The notes under the pieces were generated by a model. The model did no database searches. It was not told where the DNA came from and worked only from the letters and a program-made list of their open reading frames with translations. A DNA stretch of 64,000 nucleotides. Origin: Ruminococcus sp. (lineage in GTDB: Bacteria; Bacillota; Clostridia; Oscillospirales; Ruminococcaceae). The translations under genes and the position numbers were made by a program. Positions within the stretch are counted from its first letter, which is position 1; every line of letters starts with the position of its first letter. This document shows positions 28,119 to 36,145 of the stretch, in pieces. The stretch lies in assembly GCA_016290875.1 (NCBI GenBank), contig JAEEVL010000001.1, positions 124,001 through 188,000 on the forward strand, in the 5' to 3' direction.

Positions 28119-29990
28119 ATGTGCGGAATCGTAGGATTCACAAATGATATAGAAAATGCTGGTGCTGTCATCGGAGAGATGATGGACAGGATACGCCACC
28201 GCGGTCCTGATGCTGAGGGAAAATATGTCGACGCTGATATAGCGCTCGGACACAGACGTCTCAGTATTATCGACGTAAGTTCGCAGGGCGACCAGCCTAT
28301 ATTCAACGAGGACGAGTCACTTGTTATCGTTTTCAACGGCGAGATCTATAATTATCGTTCCATAAGAGAAAAACTCGAAGCAGCCGGTCATACTTTCAGG
28401 ACTAATACAGATACCGAGGTACTTATACATGGCTATGAGGAGTACGGTGAAAAACTGCTTGCAATGCTTCGCGGTATGTTTTCATTTGTGATATGGAACA
28501 AGAATACCCGTGAACTCTTCGGAGCCCGAGATTTCTTCGGCATAAAACCTATGTATTATGCTGAGATGAAAGGTACTTTTATGTTCGGTTCTGAGATAAA
28601 GAGTTTCCTTCCTCATCCTTCGTTTGAGAAAGAGCTTAATACTTCCGCTCTTGAAAACTACCTGACTTTCCAGTATTCACCTACAAACGAAACTTTCTTC
28701 AAGAATGTATATAAACTGCCGCCTGCACATTATTTCAAGTATAAGGACGGCAAGCTCTCAGTCAAGCGCTACTGGGATGTACATTTTCGTGCTGACGGCA
28801 AGCCTTCACTTGACGAGTGGGTAGACAGGATCTCAGATACTTTCCACGACTCAGTAGAAGCGCATAAGATAGCTGATGTTGAAGTCGGCTCGTTCCTTTC
28901 GAGTGGTGTGGACTCCAGCTATGTTGCAGCTATCGCTGACGTTGACAAGACTTTTACTGTCGGATTCGGTAAAGATGAAAAGTACAATGAGATAGGCTGG
29001 GCTAAGAACTTCTCCAAGGCTATCGGCAAGGAGAACACAAGCAAGGTCATCACTCCCGAGGAGTACTGGGGCAGCCTTTCAAAGATACAGTATCACATGG
29101 ATGAACCTCTTGCTGACCCTTCAGCTGTTGCTCTATATTTCGTATGTAATATAGCTTCTGAAAAACTGAAGGTCGTTCTTTCGGGAGAGGGTGCTGACGA
29201 GATATTCGGAGGCTACAACGTTTACAGTGATCCTGACGGTACATTGTATGATAAGCTTCCGCGTGTTATACGCCGCGGTATAGGAGCTGCAGCTTCAAAG
29301 CTCCCTGCCAAGAGGGGAGTGAACTTCTTCGTCCGCAAGGGTAAGGACGTTGAAGAGAGATTCATCGGAAACGCATATATGTTTACACCGGAGCAGCGTA
29401 AAGAACTTCTCCGCATCGAAACAGATGCTCCTGATCCGATTGAGATAACAAAGCCATATTTTGAGCGTGTACAGAACAAGGATGATGTTACCAAGATGCA
29501 GTATCTTGATCTTCATCTCTGGATGGCAGGGGATATACTCCTCAAGGCTGACAAGATGAGTATGGCTAATTCACTTGAGCTCCGTGTACCGTTCCTTGAT
29601 AAGGAAGTTATGCGTCTTGCAGAGCAGATACCGACAAAATACAGAGTAACTCACGATAAGGGTACAGATGAGACAAAGTATATAACCAAATATGCTATGA
29701 GACTTGCTGCACGCAAGGATACTCCCAAAGAGTCAGCAAAGACTGCAGCAAAGAAGAAGCTTGGTTTCCCCGTACCGATAAGAGTATGGCTCAAAGAGGA
29801 TAAATATTACAGCATCGTTCGCTCCGCTTTTGAGAGTGAGAGTGCCGCTAAGTATTTCAATACAGAACCGCTTGTTCGTCTTCTTGACGATCACAAGAAC
29901 GGTAAGGCTGATAACAGCCGAAAGATATGGACAGTATTCTCGTTCCTTATCTGGTATAAGGTATACTTTGAGAATAATGGTGCTTATTGA
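28119..29990 (+). CDS. asnB: asparagine synthase (glutamine-hydrolysing)
   Basis: AsnB makes asparagine from aspartate, ATP and glutamine. The N-terminal class II glutaminase starts with the catalytic Cys2 (MCGIVGF), with RHRGPDAEG, FNGEIYNY and TDTEVLIHGYEEYG. The synthetase half carries the PPi loop SFLSSGVDSSYVAA and SGEGADEIFGGYNVY. Length (623) is normal. A good ribosome binding site (CGGAGG) precedes the ATG. It may be transcribed together with the HD and pyrB genes, which follow closely with no terminator visible. Confidence 0.94.
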   Translation: MCGIVGFTNDIENAGAVIGEMMDRIRHRGPDAEGKYVDADIALGHRRLSIIDVSSQGDQPIFNEDESLVIVFNGEIYNYRSIREKLEAAGHTFRTNTDTEVLIHGYEEYGEKLLAMLRGMFSFVIWNKNTRELFGARDFFGIKPMYYAEMKGTFMFGSEIKSFLPHPSFEKELNTSALENYLTFQYSPTNETFFKNVYKLPPAHYFKYKDGKLSVKRYWDVHFRADGKPSLDEWVDRISDTFHDSVEAHKIADVEVGSFLSSGVDSSYVAAIADVDKTFTVGFGKDEKYNEIGWAKNFSKAIGKENTSKVITPEEYWGSLSKIQYHMDEPLADPSAVALYFVCNIASEKLKVVLSGEGADEIFGGYNVYSDPDGTLYDKLPRVIRRGIGAAASKLPAKRGVNFFVRKGKDVEERFIGNAYMFTPEQRKELLRIETDAPDPIEITKPYFERVQNKDDVTKMQYLDLHLWMAGDILLKADKMSMANSLELRVPFLDKEVMRLAEQIPTKYRVTHDKGTDETKYITKYAMRLAARKDTPKESAKTAAKKKLGFPVPIRVWLKEDKYYSIVRSAFESESAAKYFNTEPLVRLLDDHKNGKADNSRKIWTVFSFLIWYKVYFENNGAY

Positions 29991-30004
29991 TCTAAGGAGA
30001 ACAA

Positions 30005-30673
30005 ATGGCAAGCATAGTAACCTACAAATATATAAAGCAGAATCCGGATATCATGGAGTATATCAGGCGTGCAGACAGCGCGCTTGAAGCTCTCGGATAT
30101 ACTGAACACTCATTTGCACACGTTGAGCGTGTTGCTGCAACATCAAGCATGATACTTTCAACACTTGGCTACGACGAAAGAACTGTCGAGCTTGCACGTA
30201 TCGCTTCGATTATGCACGATATAGGAAATGTAATCAACCGTGTGGATCATGCACAGAGCGGTGCTGTTATGGCATTCCGACTTCTTGACAACCTCAGTAT
30301 GCCTGCAAACGAGATATGTTCAGTCATTTCTGCGATAGGCAATCACGACGAGGGCACGGGACAGCCGCTTGATGCTATCTCTGCAGCTCTGATAATAGGG
30401 GATAAGACAGATGTGCGCAGGTCGAGAGTCCGCCACACGGATTTCCTGACATTTGATATACACGACCGCGTGAATTACGCAGTTGAAGAATCGCGTATCC
30501 GCTTTAACGAGGATAATACTTCAATAATACTCGAGCTGAAAATCGATACTGAGATCTCACCTGTAATGGAGTATTTTGAAATATTTATGGAGCGCATGAT
30601 TCTTTGCAGAAGGGCTTCAGAATTTCTCAAAGTAAACTTTGAGATGATAATAAACGGAAGTAAAATTCTTTGA
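30005..30673 (+). CDS. HD-domain phosphohydrolase
   Basis: This 222-residue protein has the HD metal motif pattern: H39 (HSFAHVERV), HD at residues 71-72 (MHDIGNV), and downstream AIGNHDEG and ALIIGDKTD. HD proteins hydrolyse phosphate esters of nucleotides or related compounds; the substrate cannot be read from sequence. The start has AAGGAG, and the gene lies between asnB and pyrB. Confidence 0.8.
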   Translation: MASIVTYKYIKQNPDIMEYIRRADSALEALGYTEHSFAHVERVAATSSMILSTLGYDERTVELARIASIMHDIGNVINRVDHAQSGAVMAFRLLDNLSMPANEICSVISAIGNHDEGTGQPLDAISAALIIGDKTDVRRSRVRHTDFLTFDIHDRVNYAVEESRIRFNEDNTSIILELKIDTEISPVMEYFEIFMERMILCRRASEFLKVNFEMIINGSKIL

Positions 30674-30693
30674 TCAACGTGGAGGTACAAATT

Positions 30694-31776
30694 ATGCATT
30701 CAGAATATCAGCATCTTATCGATCTGAGCGATTATCCTGTTTCCTGGTGGAAAAAGGTCGTTGAACTCGGCGAAGAGATACGCAATGATCCATCAAAGTT
30801 CGCGCATGAGTGCGATGGAAAGGTTATGGCTACTCTTTTCTATGAGCCTTCGACAAGAACTCAGATGTCATTCCAGACCGCTATGATCAGGCTTGGCGGA
30901 AAGATCATCGGTTTTGACAATCCTGCTAATTCATCAGTTTCCAAGGGCGAAACGATAAAGGATACCACTAAGATCGTAAGTAATTACGCAGATGTTCTTG
31001 TAATGCGTCATCCGATAGCAGGTGCCTCAAAAGCAGCTTCTCTGACAGCTGACTGTCCTGTTATAAACGCAGGCGATGGGGGACACCTTCACCCCACTCA
31101 GACACTTACAGATCTTCTTACACTCAAGATCGAGAAAAAGACTCTCTCAGGACTTACTGTCGGTATGTGCGGCGACCTTATAAACGGAAGAACTGTTCAT
31201 TCACTCTGCAAGGCTCTGAGTATGTTCAGCAATAATAAGTTTATATTCATATCTACACCTGAGCTCAGAATGCCGGCTTACATAAAGGACATAATCAAGG
31301 CTAACGGAAGCACTTTTGAAGAGGTCAACACTCTTGAAGAAGCAATAGGTTCACTTGATGTGCTTTACATGACAAGAATACAGCAGGAGAGATTTGCCAG
31401 CAAGGAAGAGTATCTTGCACAAAAGAATACCTATGTTCTTGACCGCAAGAAAATGCAGCTTGCAAAGCCTGATATGATCGTTATGCACCCGCTTCCGAGA
31501 GTTGACGAGATTACTGTTGATGTTGACGATGATAAGCGAGCAATGTACTTTACACAGGCTAAATACGGTGTATTCGTAAGAATGGCACTGATACTTACAA
31601 TACTCCGCGAGAAGAAGTCTTCAGAGACTTTGAAAGGTAAGGTTTACAGCGGTGTAAGATGCAGTAATCCCAGATGCATCACAAATCATGAGGAATATCT
31701 CCCTAAGAGTTTCCTTTCAAGCGGCGATGAAACCCTTCTTGAATGTGAATACTGTGACGAGAGAAAACTGATATAA
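30694..31776 (+). CDS. pyrB: aspartate carbamoyltransferase with PyrI-type zinc tail
   Basis: PyrB catalyses carbamoyl phosphate plus aspartate to carbamoyl aspartate in pyrimidine synthesis. The carbamoyl-phosphate loop FYEPSTRTQMSF, the HPTQTLTDL block and MHPLPRVDEI are intact over about 310 residues. A C-terminal extension of about 45 residues follows, with CX4C (CSNPRC) and CX2C (CEYC) spaced as in the zinc subdomain of the E. coli regulatory chain PyrI. The nucleotide-binding part of PyrI is absent. ATG 30694 follows GGAGG; an upstream start at 30670 would overlap the HD gene. Other pyr genes are not adjacent. Confidence 0.92.
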   Translation: MHSEYQHLIDLSDYPVSWWKKVVELGEEIRNDPSKFAHECDGKVMATLFYEPSTRTQMSFQTAMIRLGGKIIGFDNPANSSVSKGETIKDTTKIVSNYADVLVMRHPIAGASKAASLTADCPVINAGDGGHLHPTQTLTDLLTLKIEKKTLSGLTVGMCGDLINGRTVHSLCKALSMFSNNKFIFISTPELRMPAYIKDIIKANGSTFEEVNTLEEAIGSLDVLYMTRIQQERFASKEEYLAQKNTYVLDRKKMQLAKPDMIVMHPLPRVDEITVDVDDDKRAMYFTQAKYGVFVRMALILTILREKKSSETLKGKVYSGVRCSNPRCITNHEEYLPKSFLSSGDETLLECEYCDERKLI

Positions 31777-31790
31777 TAGGAGAAATAAAA

Positions 31791-31985
31791 ATGGATATTG
31801 GAGTAATAGCTTTTATCTTATTGCTTGTATTGGGAACTATTATGAAGGTCTCTCCACAGTCTTTGATAAAAGAGGACAAACGTGATGATCCTGATGCTAT
31901 TGCGCAGACAAAAAAATGTGGTAATGCTATGCTGGCATTTGCAGCTGGAGCAGCTTTGCTTATATTAAAGTATAAAATTATATAA
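31791..31985 (+). CDS. small two-helix membrane protein
   Basis: A 64-residue protein with two hydrophobic helices (about residues 3-20 and 46-62) separated by a charged loop. It is unrecognised. AGGAG precedes the ATG, 14 bases after pyrB, and a strong terminator follows, so it is the last gene of that transcript. Confidence 0.6.
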   Translation: MDIGVIAFILLLVLGTIMKVSPQSLIKEDKRDDPDAIAQTKKCGNAMLAFAAGAALLILKYKII

Positions 31986-31990
31986 TAAAA

Positions 31991-32023
31991 AAGCCTGAGA
32001 GCAGTGTTAATGCTTTCAGGCTT
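31991..32023 (+). terminator. terminator after the pyrB transcript
   Basis: A 13-bp stem with one G-T pair (31991-32003 with 32011-32023), loop GTGTTAA, followed by ATCATTTTT. Confidence 0.75.
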
Positions 32024-32037
32024 ATCATTTTTACGAA

Positions 32038-32052
32038 AAAGTTGCACCAAAT
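32038..32052. repeat. half-site copy of the recombination-site arm
   Basis: AAAGTTGCACCAAAT here is identical to 33576-33590, the left arm of the palindrome upstream of the Nudix gene. It lies directly after the recombinase stop codon and lacks the opposite arm. Confidence 0.75.
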
Positions 32053-32055
32053 AAA

Positions 32056-33039
32056 TTAGTCTTTTTTGCTTTTATCCACATTGGCAAGGGGATTGCTTTC
32101 TACAGCGCTGCGTACATTTTCATCATTAAGATGTGTATATATCTCAGTTGTAGAAACGCTTGCGTGTCCGAGGAGTTCTTTGAGAGTTAGAACGTCAGCG
32201 TCACCGTATTGATACATCAGTGTAGCAGCTGTATGTCGCAATTTGTGGGTTGTTATACCTTTACCGTCGAGTCCGGCTTTCTGCAGCGTATCCTCAACTA
32301 TTTGCTGGACTCTGCGCTTGGAGATACGCTTATTCTGGTTGCTTATAAATAATGCCGGTTCAGCAGCAGCTTTTGGATTAGCATTACGTATTTCAAGATA
32401 GCTGTTAAGAGCAGTAATACACGCATTATTAAGGTATACCATACGTTCTTTGCTGCCTTTGCCGAGAACTTTTAGACGATTCTCATAGAAGTCAATGTCA
32501 GAGATGTTTATGCCAACAAGTTCGCTGAGACGCATACCGCAGTTCAGGAACAGGGTTATTATACAGTAGTCGCGCTTTGAATCAGAAGTACCTGATGCTT
32601 CGAGAAGTCTTAGACTTTCTTTAAGTGAAAGGAATTTCGGAAGAGCTTTTTTGGGTACAGGAACATCAAGATCTTTTGTCGGATCTGTTTCTATCAGATG
32701 TGCAACTTTTTCAAGATATTTGAAAAAACTTCTCAGTGCTGAGACTTTTCTGTATCGTGCTTTATCAGCGTTTTTACGTTCATCCGAGGCATAGAAAATA
32801 AAACTGTATATGTCTGATACGGAGATATTTCTAAGCTCCGAGGTCTGCATATCTTTTATGGACACATCTTCGATGTCGTTGCCGGTATGATGTGTATTCT
32901 CATAGACGAATTTAAGGAAAAGCCTTACATCAAGATAGTATTCCTGAATTGTACGTTCTGAGAGAAGCTGGACGATCTTTATATGTACGAGATAATCATT
33001 GAGGAACTCAGGATTACTGCTGTTATTGTAGTTGTTCAT
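32056..33039 (-). CDS. Xer-family tyrosine recombinase
   Basis: The 327-residue protein has an N-terminal SAM-like core-binding domain (about 1-115) and the tyrosine-recombinase catalytic domain with all expected residues: Arg in CGMRLSEL, Lys in the KGSKERMV hairpin, HKLRHTAA (HxxR), LGHAS and the nucleophile Tyr in TTEIYTHL. Xer proteins resolve chromosome dimers at dif; others act as integrases. It overlaps the Nudix gene by four bases (ATGA) and shares its promoter. The recombination-like palindrome in the operon leader and the half site behind its stop codon suggest it acts on these. It lies outside the 36-bp repeats, so it is chromosomal rather than carried by the prophage. Confidence 0.88.
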   Translation of the reverse strand: MNNYNNSSNPEFLNDYLVHIKIVQLLSERTIQEYYLDVRLFLKFVYENTHHTGNDIEDVSIKDMQTSELRNISVSDIYSFIFYASDERKNADKARYRKVSALRSFFKYLEKVAHLIETDPTKDLDVPVPKKALPKFLSLKESLRLLEASGTSDSKRDYCIITLFLNCGMRLSELVGINISDIDFYENRLKVLGKGSKERMVYLNNACITALNSYLEIRNANPKAAAEPALFISNQNKRISKRRVQQIVEDTLQKAGLDGKGITTHKLRHTAATLMYQYGDADVLTLKELLGHASVSTTEIYTHLNDENVRSAVESNPLANVDKSKKD

Positions 33040-33551
33040 ATCAACGCCTCATTTATAATATATTCAAGTACACGGGTTTCACGCTCAATAAGCTGAGCGT
33101 CATAATCTGAGTGATAATGGGTACGGTTTATATTTATAGCATACTGTGGTTCTACATATTCAAGCCGGAAGCCTTCTAAAAGCTCGTATTCATCGAGTGA
33201 CTGAGCGTTTATTGAATTAGCTGTACGACAGGTGTAGTAGAAGTTTTCCTGTTCAAAGATTTCGTTGCAGTTGATATTGCTTCTTTGAACACGCAGTACA
33301 GAACCAAGCGGAGAAATTGATTCGGGTATTACAGTAAGTCCGGTTTCTTCTAAAACCTCGCGTATAAGAGTTCCTATGTGGTTTTCATTATTTTCAATAC
33401 CACCGCCGGGAAATTTATAATAATCATACTTCTGACTATACACCATAGATATTTTTTTATCTCTGATAATTACAGCTCTGACAGAGGGGCGGACGAATCG
33501 AGGCATAGATTCATCGTAGTCTTTAAGATCCATTGTAATAATACGTTTCAT
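33036..33551 (-). CDS. Nudix hydrolase
   Basis: A 171-residue protein with a complete Nudix box at residues 50-72 (GX5EX7REVLEETG), which binds metal and hydrolyses nucleoside diphosphates linked to another moiety. Flanking sequence is not specific enough to name the substrate. Translation starts at 33551 behind AAAGG. Its coupling to a recombinase gene is unusual. The untranslated leader contains the 34-bp recombination-like palindrome, which as RNA would form a 14-bp hairpin upstream of the ribosome binding site. Confidence 0.85.
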   Translation of the reverse strand: MKRIITMDLKDYDESMPRFVRPSVRAVIIRDKKISMVYSQKYDYYKFPGGGIENNENHIGTLIREVLEETGLTVIPESISPLGSVLRVQRSNINCNEIFEQENFYYTCRTANSINAQSLDEYELLEGFRLEYVEPQYAININRTHYHSDYDAQLIERETRVLEYIINEALI

Positions 33552-33575
33552 AGGTGAGCCTTTCTAATTATATAT

Positions 33576-33625
33576 AAAGTTGCACCAAATGAAAGTTTGG
33601 TGCAACTTTATCAAATCTTTCATTA
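33576..33625. repeat. attL: palindromic recombination site plus 36-bp direct repeat
   Basis: Left arm AAAGTTGCACCAAA (33576-33589), centre TGAAAG (33590-33595), right arm TTTGGTGCAACTTT (33596-33609): a perfect 14-6-14 inverted repeat. From the first base of the centre, 36 bases (33590-33625) are identical to 41745-41780. The arms are unlike canonical dif. Confidence 0.9.
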
Positions 33626-33630
33626 CATAC

Positions 33631-33659
33631 ATTGTATCACATATGGCTTGCACCGTCAA
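33631..33659 (-). promoter_or_regulatory. element-borne promoter reading into the Nudix-recombinase operon
   Basis: Minus strand TTGACG (33654-33659), 17-base spacer, TACAAT (33631-33636). The -10 begins six bases beyond the 36-bp repeat, so the transcript would start within the repeat and read through the palindrome into the Nudix gene. It overlaps the 3' end of the 50-codon gene. Confidence 0.7.
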
Positions 33660-33789
33660 GCAACATATCATAAGCGATACAATGCAATTGAATACAGAGT
33701 GGATTCAAACATTCGAATTCTTCATCAAGATACTTACATATAGATGAACAATAACGAACAGAATCAATAATATCAATCGCAGTATACAT
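33637..33789 (-). CDS. small cysteine-containing prophage protein (50 aa)
   Basis: Too short for routine calling, but it has AAGGAGTG at a good distance before ATG 33789 and begins four bases after the stop of the 70-aa gene on the same strand. The product (MYTAIDIIDSVRYCSSICKY...) has four cysteines and no membrane helix. It is unrecognised. Its last codons overlap the promoter that serves the chromosomal Nudix-recombinase operon. Confidence 0.5.
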   Translation of the reverse strand: MYTAIDIIDSVRYCSSICKYLDEEFECLNPLCIQLHCIAYDMLLDGASHM

Positions 33790-33793
33790 ATAA

Positions 33794-34006
33794 TCACTCC
33801 TTATCTAATGATAGTAACGCTCTAATGTCATTCGTGACCTCTATAAACGTATCTCTGCGCTGAATAGCACACGTTAATTCTACGAGATCAGGAACATCAA
33901 TTTTGCGAAACCTCACATTGTTTTGTAATTGTGTAACTTCATTTTCAAGCTGTACCCGATTATTCATAATATAAGAGTACAGCAAGCTTAATTCTTTCTG
34001 AGTCAT
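33794..34006 (-). CDS. small helical prophage protein (70 aa)
   Basis: A 70-residue, probably all-helical, charged protein of unknown function (MTQKELSLLYSYIMNNRVQL...). It starts at 34006 behind GAAAGGTCG and directly after the large hairpin at 34019-34065. It follows rep on the same strand. Confidence 0.5.
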   Translation of the reverse strand: MTQKELSLLYSYIMNNRVQLENEVTQLQNNVRFRKIDVPDLVELTCAIQRRDTFIEVTNDIRALLSLDKE

Positions 34007-34018
34007 AACGACCTTTCC

Positions 34019-34065
34019 GAAGCAGGGGGGCAGGCACTCTCAACGAGAGTGCACTCCCCTGCTTC
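34019..34065. repeat. strong two-part hairpin downstream of rep
   Basis: Outer stem GAAGCAGGGG (34019-34028) with CCCCTGCTTC (34056-34065); inner stem GCACTCTC (34034-34041) with GAGAGTGC (34045-34052). It has no T run on either side, so it is not a typical terminator. Being next to rep, it could be a replication origin hairpin or packaging signal. Confidence 0.6.
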
Positions 34066-34069
34066 TCCC

Positions 34070-35143
34070 TCACGGCTCTAATTCATCAACGTCCAATATC
34101 GTCTCGAAATCGTCAAGAGACTTACAAGGAACAAAGTCTGAAAACAGTTTCTTTGCTTCTACAACCTTATTTTCCATATAAGACCTTAATGAATGGCTAT
34201 CGAAATATAATTTACGATAGTCATTATCATTTAACTTGTAATGATAGCATATAGATGTAATACGGCGTAAAAGCTGTTCTATACGGTCACTTACTTGTCT
34301 ATCAGCGTTAGGATAACATTCAGCCGGAGTTAATACAGATGTTATATGTACTTCATTCCATAAAGCCTTTGCATTAACATACCTTGACGGTAATTCAGCT
34401 TTATATACATCAAGCATACGGAGCAGTTCTTGTAACTTAAATTCAGAACGATAATCTTCTATCCAAAGTATAGGCTCACCGTTATAGAGGTCAAAAGCAC
34501 CGGAATTAAAAGCGGTGAGGTAAAAAATATTTTCTTCTCCTACCTCTTTAGCAAGTTTGATACGTTCAAATGACTTACCACTTCCGGAAGGTCCAGTATG
34601 CCAGTATACACGCATATCACGAACAATAGGCGTATTCTTGCTTCTTATATCATAGTACATATTTCTAAGTACAGACTTATGTACATATGCCTTTGGTGTA
34701 TCGTCCAATATATCTTGAACTGTCTCTCCGGCTTCGAGTCGTTCATAATAATCTTCGAGATCAGACCGATTACCCTGTCTACCTTTAATCTCTCCGTGTT
34801 GACAGGAATATATTATTTCTTCGCCCTTCTCAGCGAATTTACCGACCTTATGTATATAGTCCTCTGCCTGACGTTTATTACCCTTTGTGGCATCAAAGTG
34901 CATACCGACTGCGTATTCTTTCTTAATCGAAGCAAAACGCATAGGCTTGCTATCTTCAAGAACCATATGAATATGTTTCAGACCGTTAGCAGAAATGCAA
35001 TAAACCCACGCTCCCGAGCGTGTTTCAGACTCCGCAATCCATTCATCACGCAGTCTTATACATATTTCTTCCGGCGTACCGGAATATCCGTGTTCTTCCG
35101 GATTTGCAAATACAGCAAACCACGAGCGTGATACATTATCCAT
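34070..35143 (-). CDS. rep: CRESS-type replication initiator (HUH endonuclease + SF3 helicase)
   Basis: The 357-residue protein has the rolling-circle Rep motifs in order: motif I SWFAVFANP (residues 7-15), motif II HIH (57-59) and motif III YIHK with the nicking Tyr96 and Lys99. A superfamily 3 helicase follows: Walker A GPSGSGKS (184-191), Walker B ILWIEDY (225-231) and motif C HITSV (266-270). This two-domain layout is that of Reps of CRESS-DNA viruses and related bacterial plasmids; it would nick one strand at the origin and unwind DNA for single-strand production. It starts one base after the zot gene. Filamentous phages more often carry other Rep types, so this pairing is notable. Confidence 0.87.
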   Translation of the reverse strand: MDNVSRSWFAVFANPEEHGYSGTPEEICIRLRDEWIAESETRSGAWVYCISANGLKHIHMVLEDSKPMRFASIKKEYAVGMHFDATKGNKRQAEDYIHKVGKFAEKGEEIIYSCQHGEIKGRQGNRSDLEDYYERLEAGETVQDILDDTPKAYVHKSVLRNMYYDIRSKNTPIVRDMRVYWHTGPSGSGKSFERIKLAKEVGEENIFYLTAFNSGAFDLYNGEPILWIEDYRSEFKLQELLRMLDVYKAELPSRYVNAKALWNEVHITSVLTPAECYPNADRQVSDRIEQLLRRITSICYHYKLNDNDYRKLYFDSHSLRSYMENKVVEAKKLFSDFVPCKSLDDFETILDVDELEP

Positions 35144-35144
35144 A

Positions 35145-35954
35145 TTATCGCCTTCTTCTTACAGATTTTTTATATGCTTTTTGACCTTCCTTAGAACCGT
35201 CTGAAAACATCTGATACTGTCCACGGTTCATCATTATTGTAGCTTCATCATCGTATTCCATTTCTAACATACCCTTTACCATTTCCGCAGTATCGTACAA
35301 ATGACGATACTTTTCAGACTGAATATAAACAGATGCATCAAATGGACGAGGTTCATATAAAGGGTTAGTTTGTCCAGCTTCATATTCGTCAATATCATAG
35401 CAAAAAGCCGTTAATTTACGTGTAAATGGATGACGGAATGACGAAAAACATTCTGTTACTGTTGCTGTAATATCCCTCAATTGCTTATCGACAAAGCAAA
35501 ATCTTTGTGCAGTACCGTATATCATTAACTTTCTTTTACGGCATTGACAAACGAACTGGAATAATTCTTTTGGGAAAGACTTTTTTCCACACATAAAGTC
35601 TCTACTATTAAAAATAGTACCCACTTCATCTATCAGAACAAGACAGTTTTTCGGAGCGTTCAATATATCATCAATTGTATTGAGCGGTAATATCTGAGTA
35701 TGCTCCGGAAAATTAATTAGACAAAGGTTAGTAACAACTGTAAGTTGTGGGTATTTATCGCAGAGATCATAAGCCTTTGCCGTCATAAGGCTAGTTTTTC
35801 CGGCACCGAATTTTCCGGTAAATATATGAAGTCCCCAACCATAGAACTCATACTTTTTACGAAAAAAGACATAACACAGAAAGTCATACCATAAATATAA
35901 GAGGAATTCCGGTAACTTTCTAATATTAATAAAGAACAGTTTTATTATATACAT
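35145..35954 (-). CDS. zot: Zot/pI-like filamentous phage assembly ATPase
   Basis: A 269-residue P-loop ATPase of the zonular occludens toxin/pI family: hydrophobic N-terminal stretch (about 3-31), Walker A GKFGAGKT (47-54), Walker B LVLIDE (105-110), then FVCQCRKRKLMIYGTAQRFCFVDKQLRD, typical of phage pI proteins. In filamentous phages this membrane ATPase drives virion extrusion. The order of hydrophobic segment and ATPase domain differs from M13 pI, which has its helix after the ATPase domain. Its start overlaps the stop of the 63-aa gene by one base (TGATG). Despite the family name, nothing here indicates toxin activity. Confidence 0.85.
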   Translation of the reverse strand: MYIIKLFFINIRKLPEFLLYLWYDFLCYVFFRKKYEFYGWGLHIFTGKFGAGKTSLMTAKAYDLCDKYPQLTVVTNLCLINFPEHTQILPLNTIDDILNAPKNCLVLIDEVGTIFNSRDFMCGKKSFPKELFQFVCQCRKRKLMIYGTAQRFCFVDKQLRDITATVTECFSSFRHPFTRKLTAFCYDIDEYEAGQTNPLYEPRPFDASVYIQSEKYRHLYDTAEMVKGMLEMEYDDEATIMMNRGQYQMFSDGSKEGQKAYKKSVRRRR

Positions 35955-36145
35955 CAGAAACGCCCTCTAAAGAAATCTTTCATAAATCCGAAAAGGAACT
36001 TTACGAACCAATGTATGAACCATATCGCAGCAGCGAACTGGAGAGCCATTAAAAAACCTTCTGCTTTACTCTGAGGAACATAATCAAGGTTCACTCCGAG
36101 TTCAGAAAATAATTGGTGTATCACATTCTGACTCTGATCTATCAT
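35954..36145 (-). CDS. small membrane protein of the prophage (63 aa)
   Basis: A 63-residue protein with one hydrophobic, aromatic-rich helix (about residues 30-56, EGFLMALQFAAAIWFIHWFVKFLFGFM) and a basic end (FFRGRF). It is tightly coupled to the genes on both sides: it overlaps the 77-aa gene upstream and the zot start downstream. A minor coat or assembly-complex role is likely from position. Confidence 0.6.
   Translation of the reverse strand: MIDQSQNVIHQLFSELGVNLDYVPQSKAEGFLMALQFAAAIWFIHWFVKFLFGFMKDFFRGRF

Noticed and set aside
33576..33609. Canonical Firmicute dif site
   Set aside because: The arms bear no evident resemblance to the known dif consensus; only the arm-centre-arm layout is similar, so I call it dif-like in form only.
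35145..35954. Reading the Zot-family protein as an enterotoxin
   Set aside because: Sequence and context fit a phage assembly ATPase; nothing supports toxin activity.
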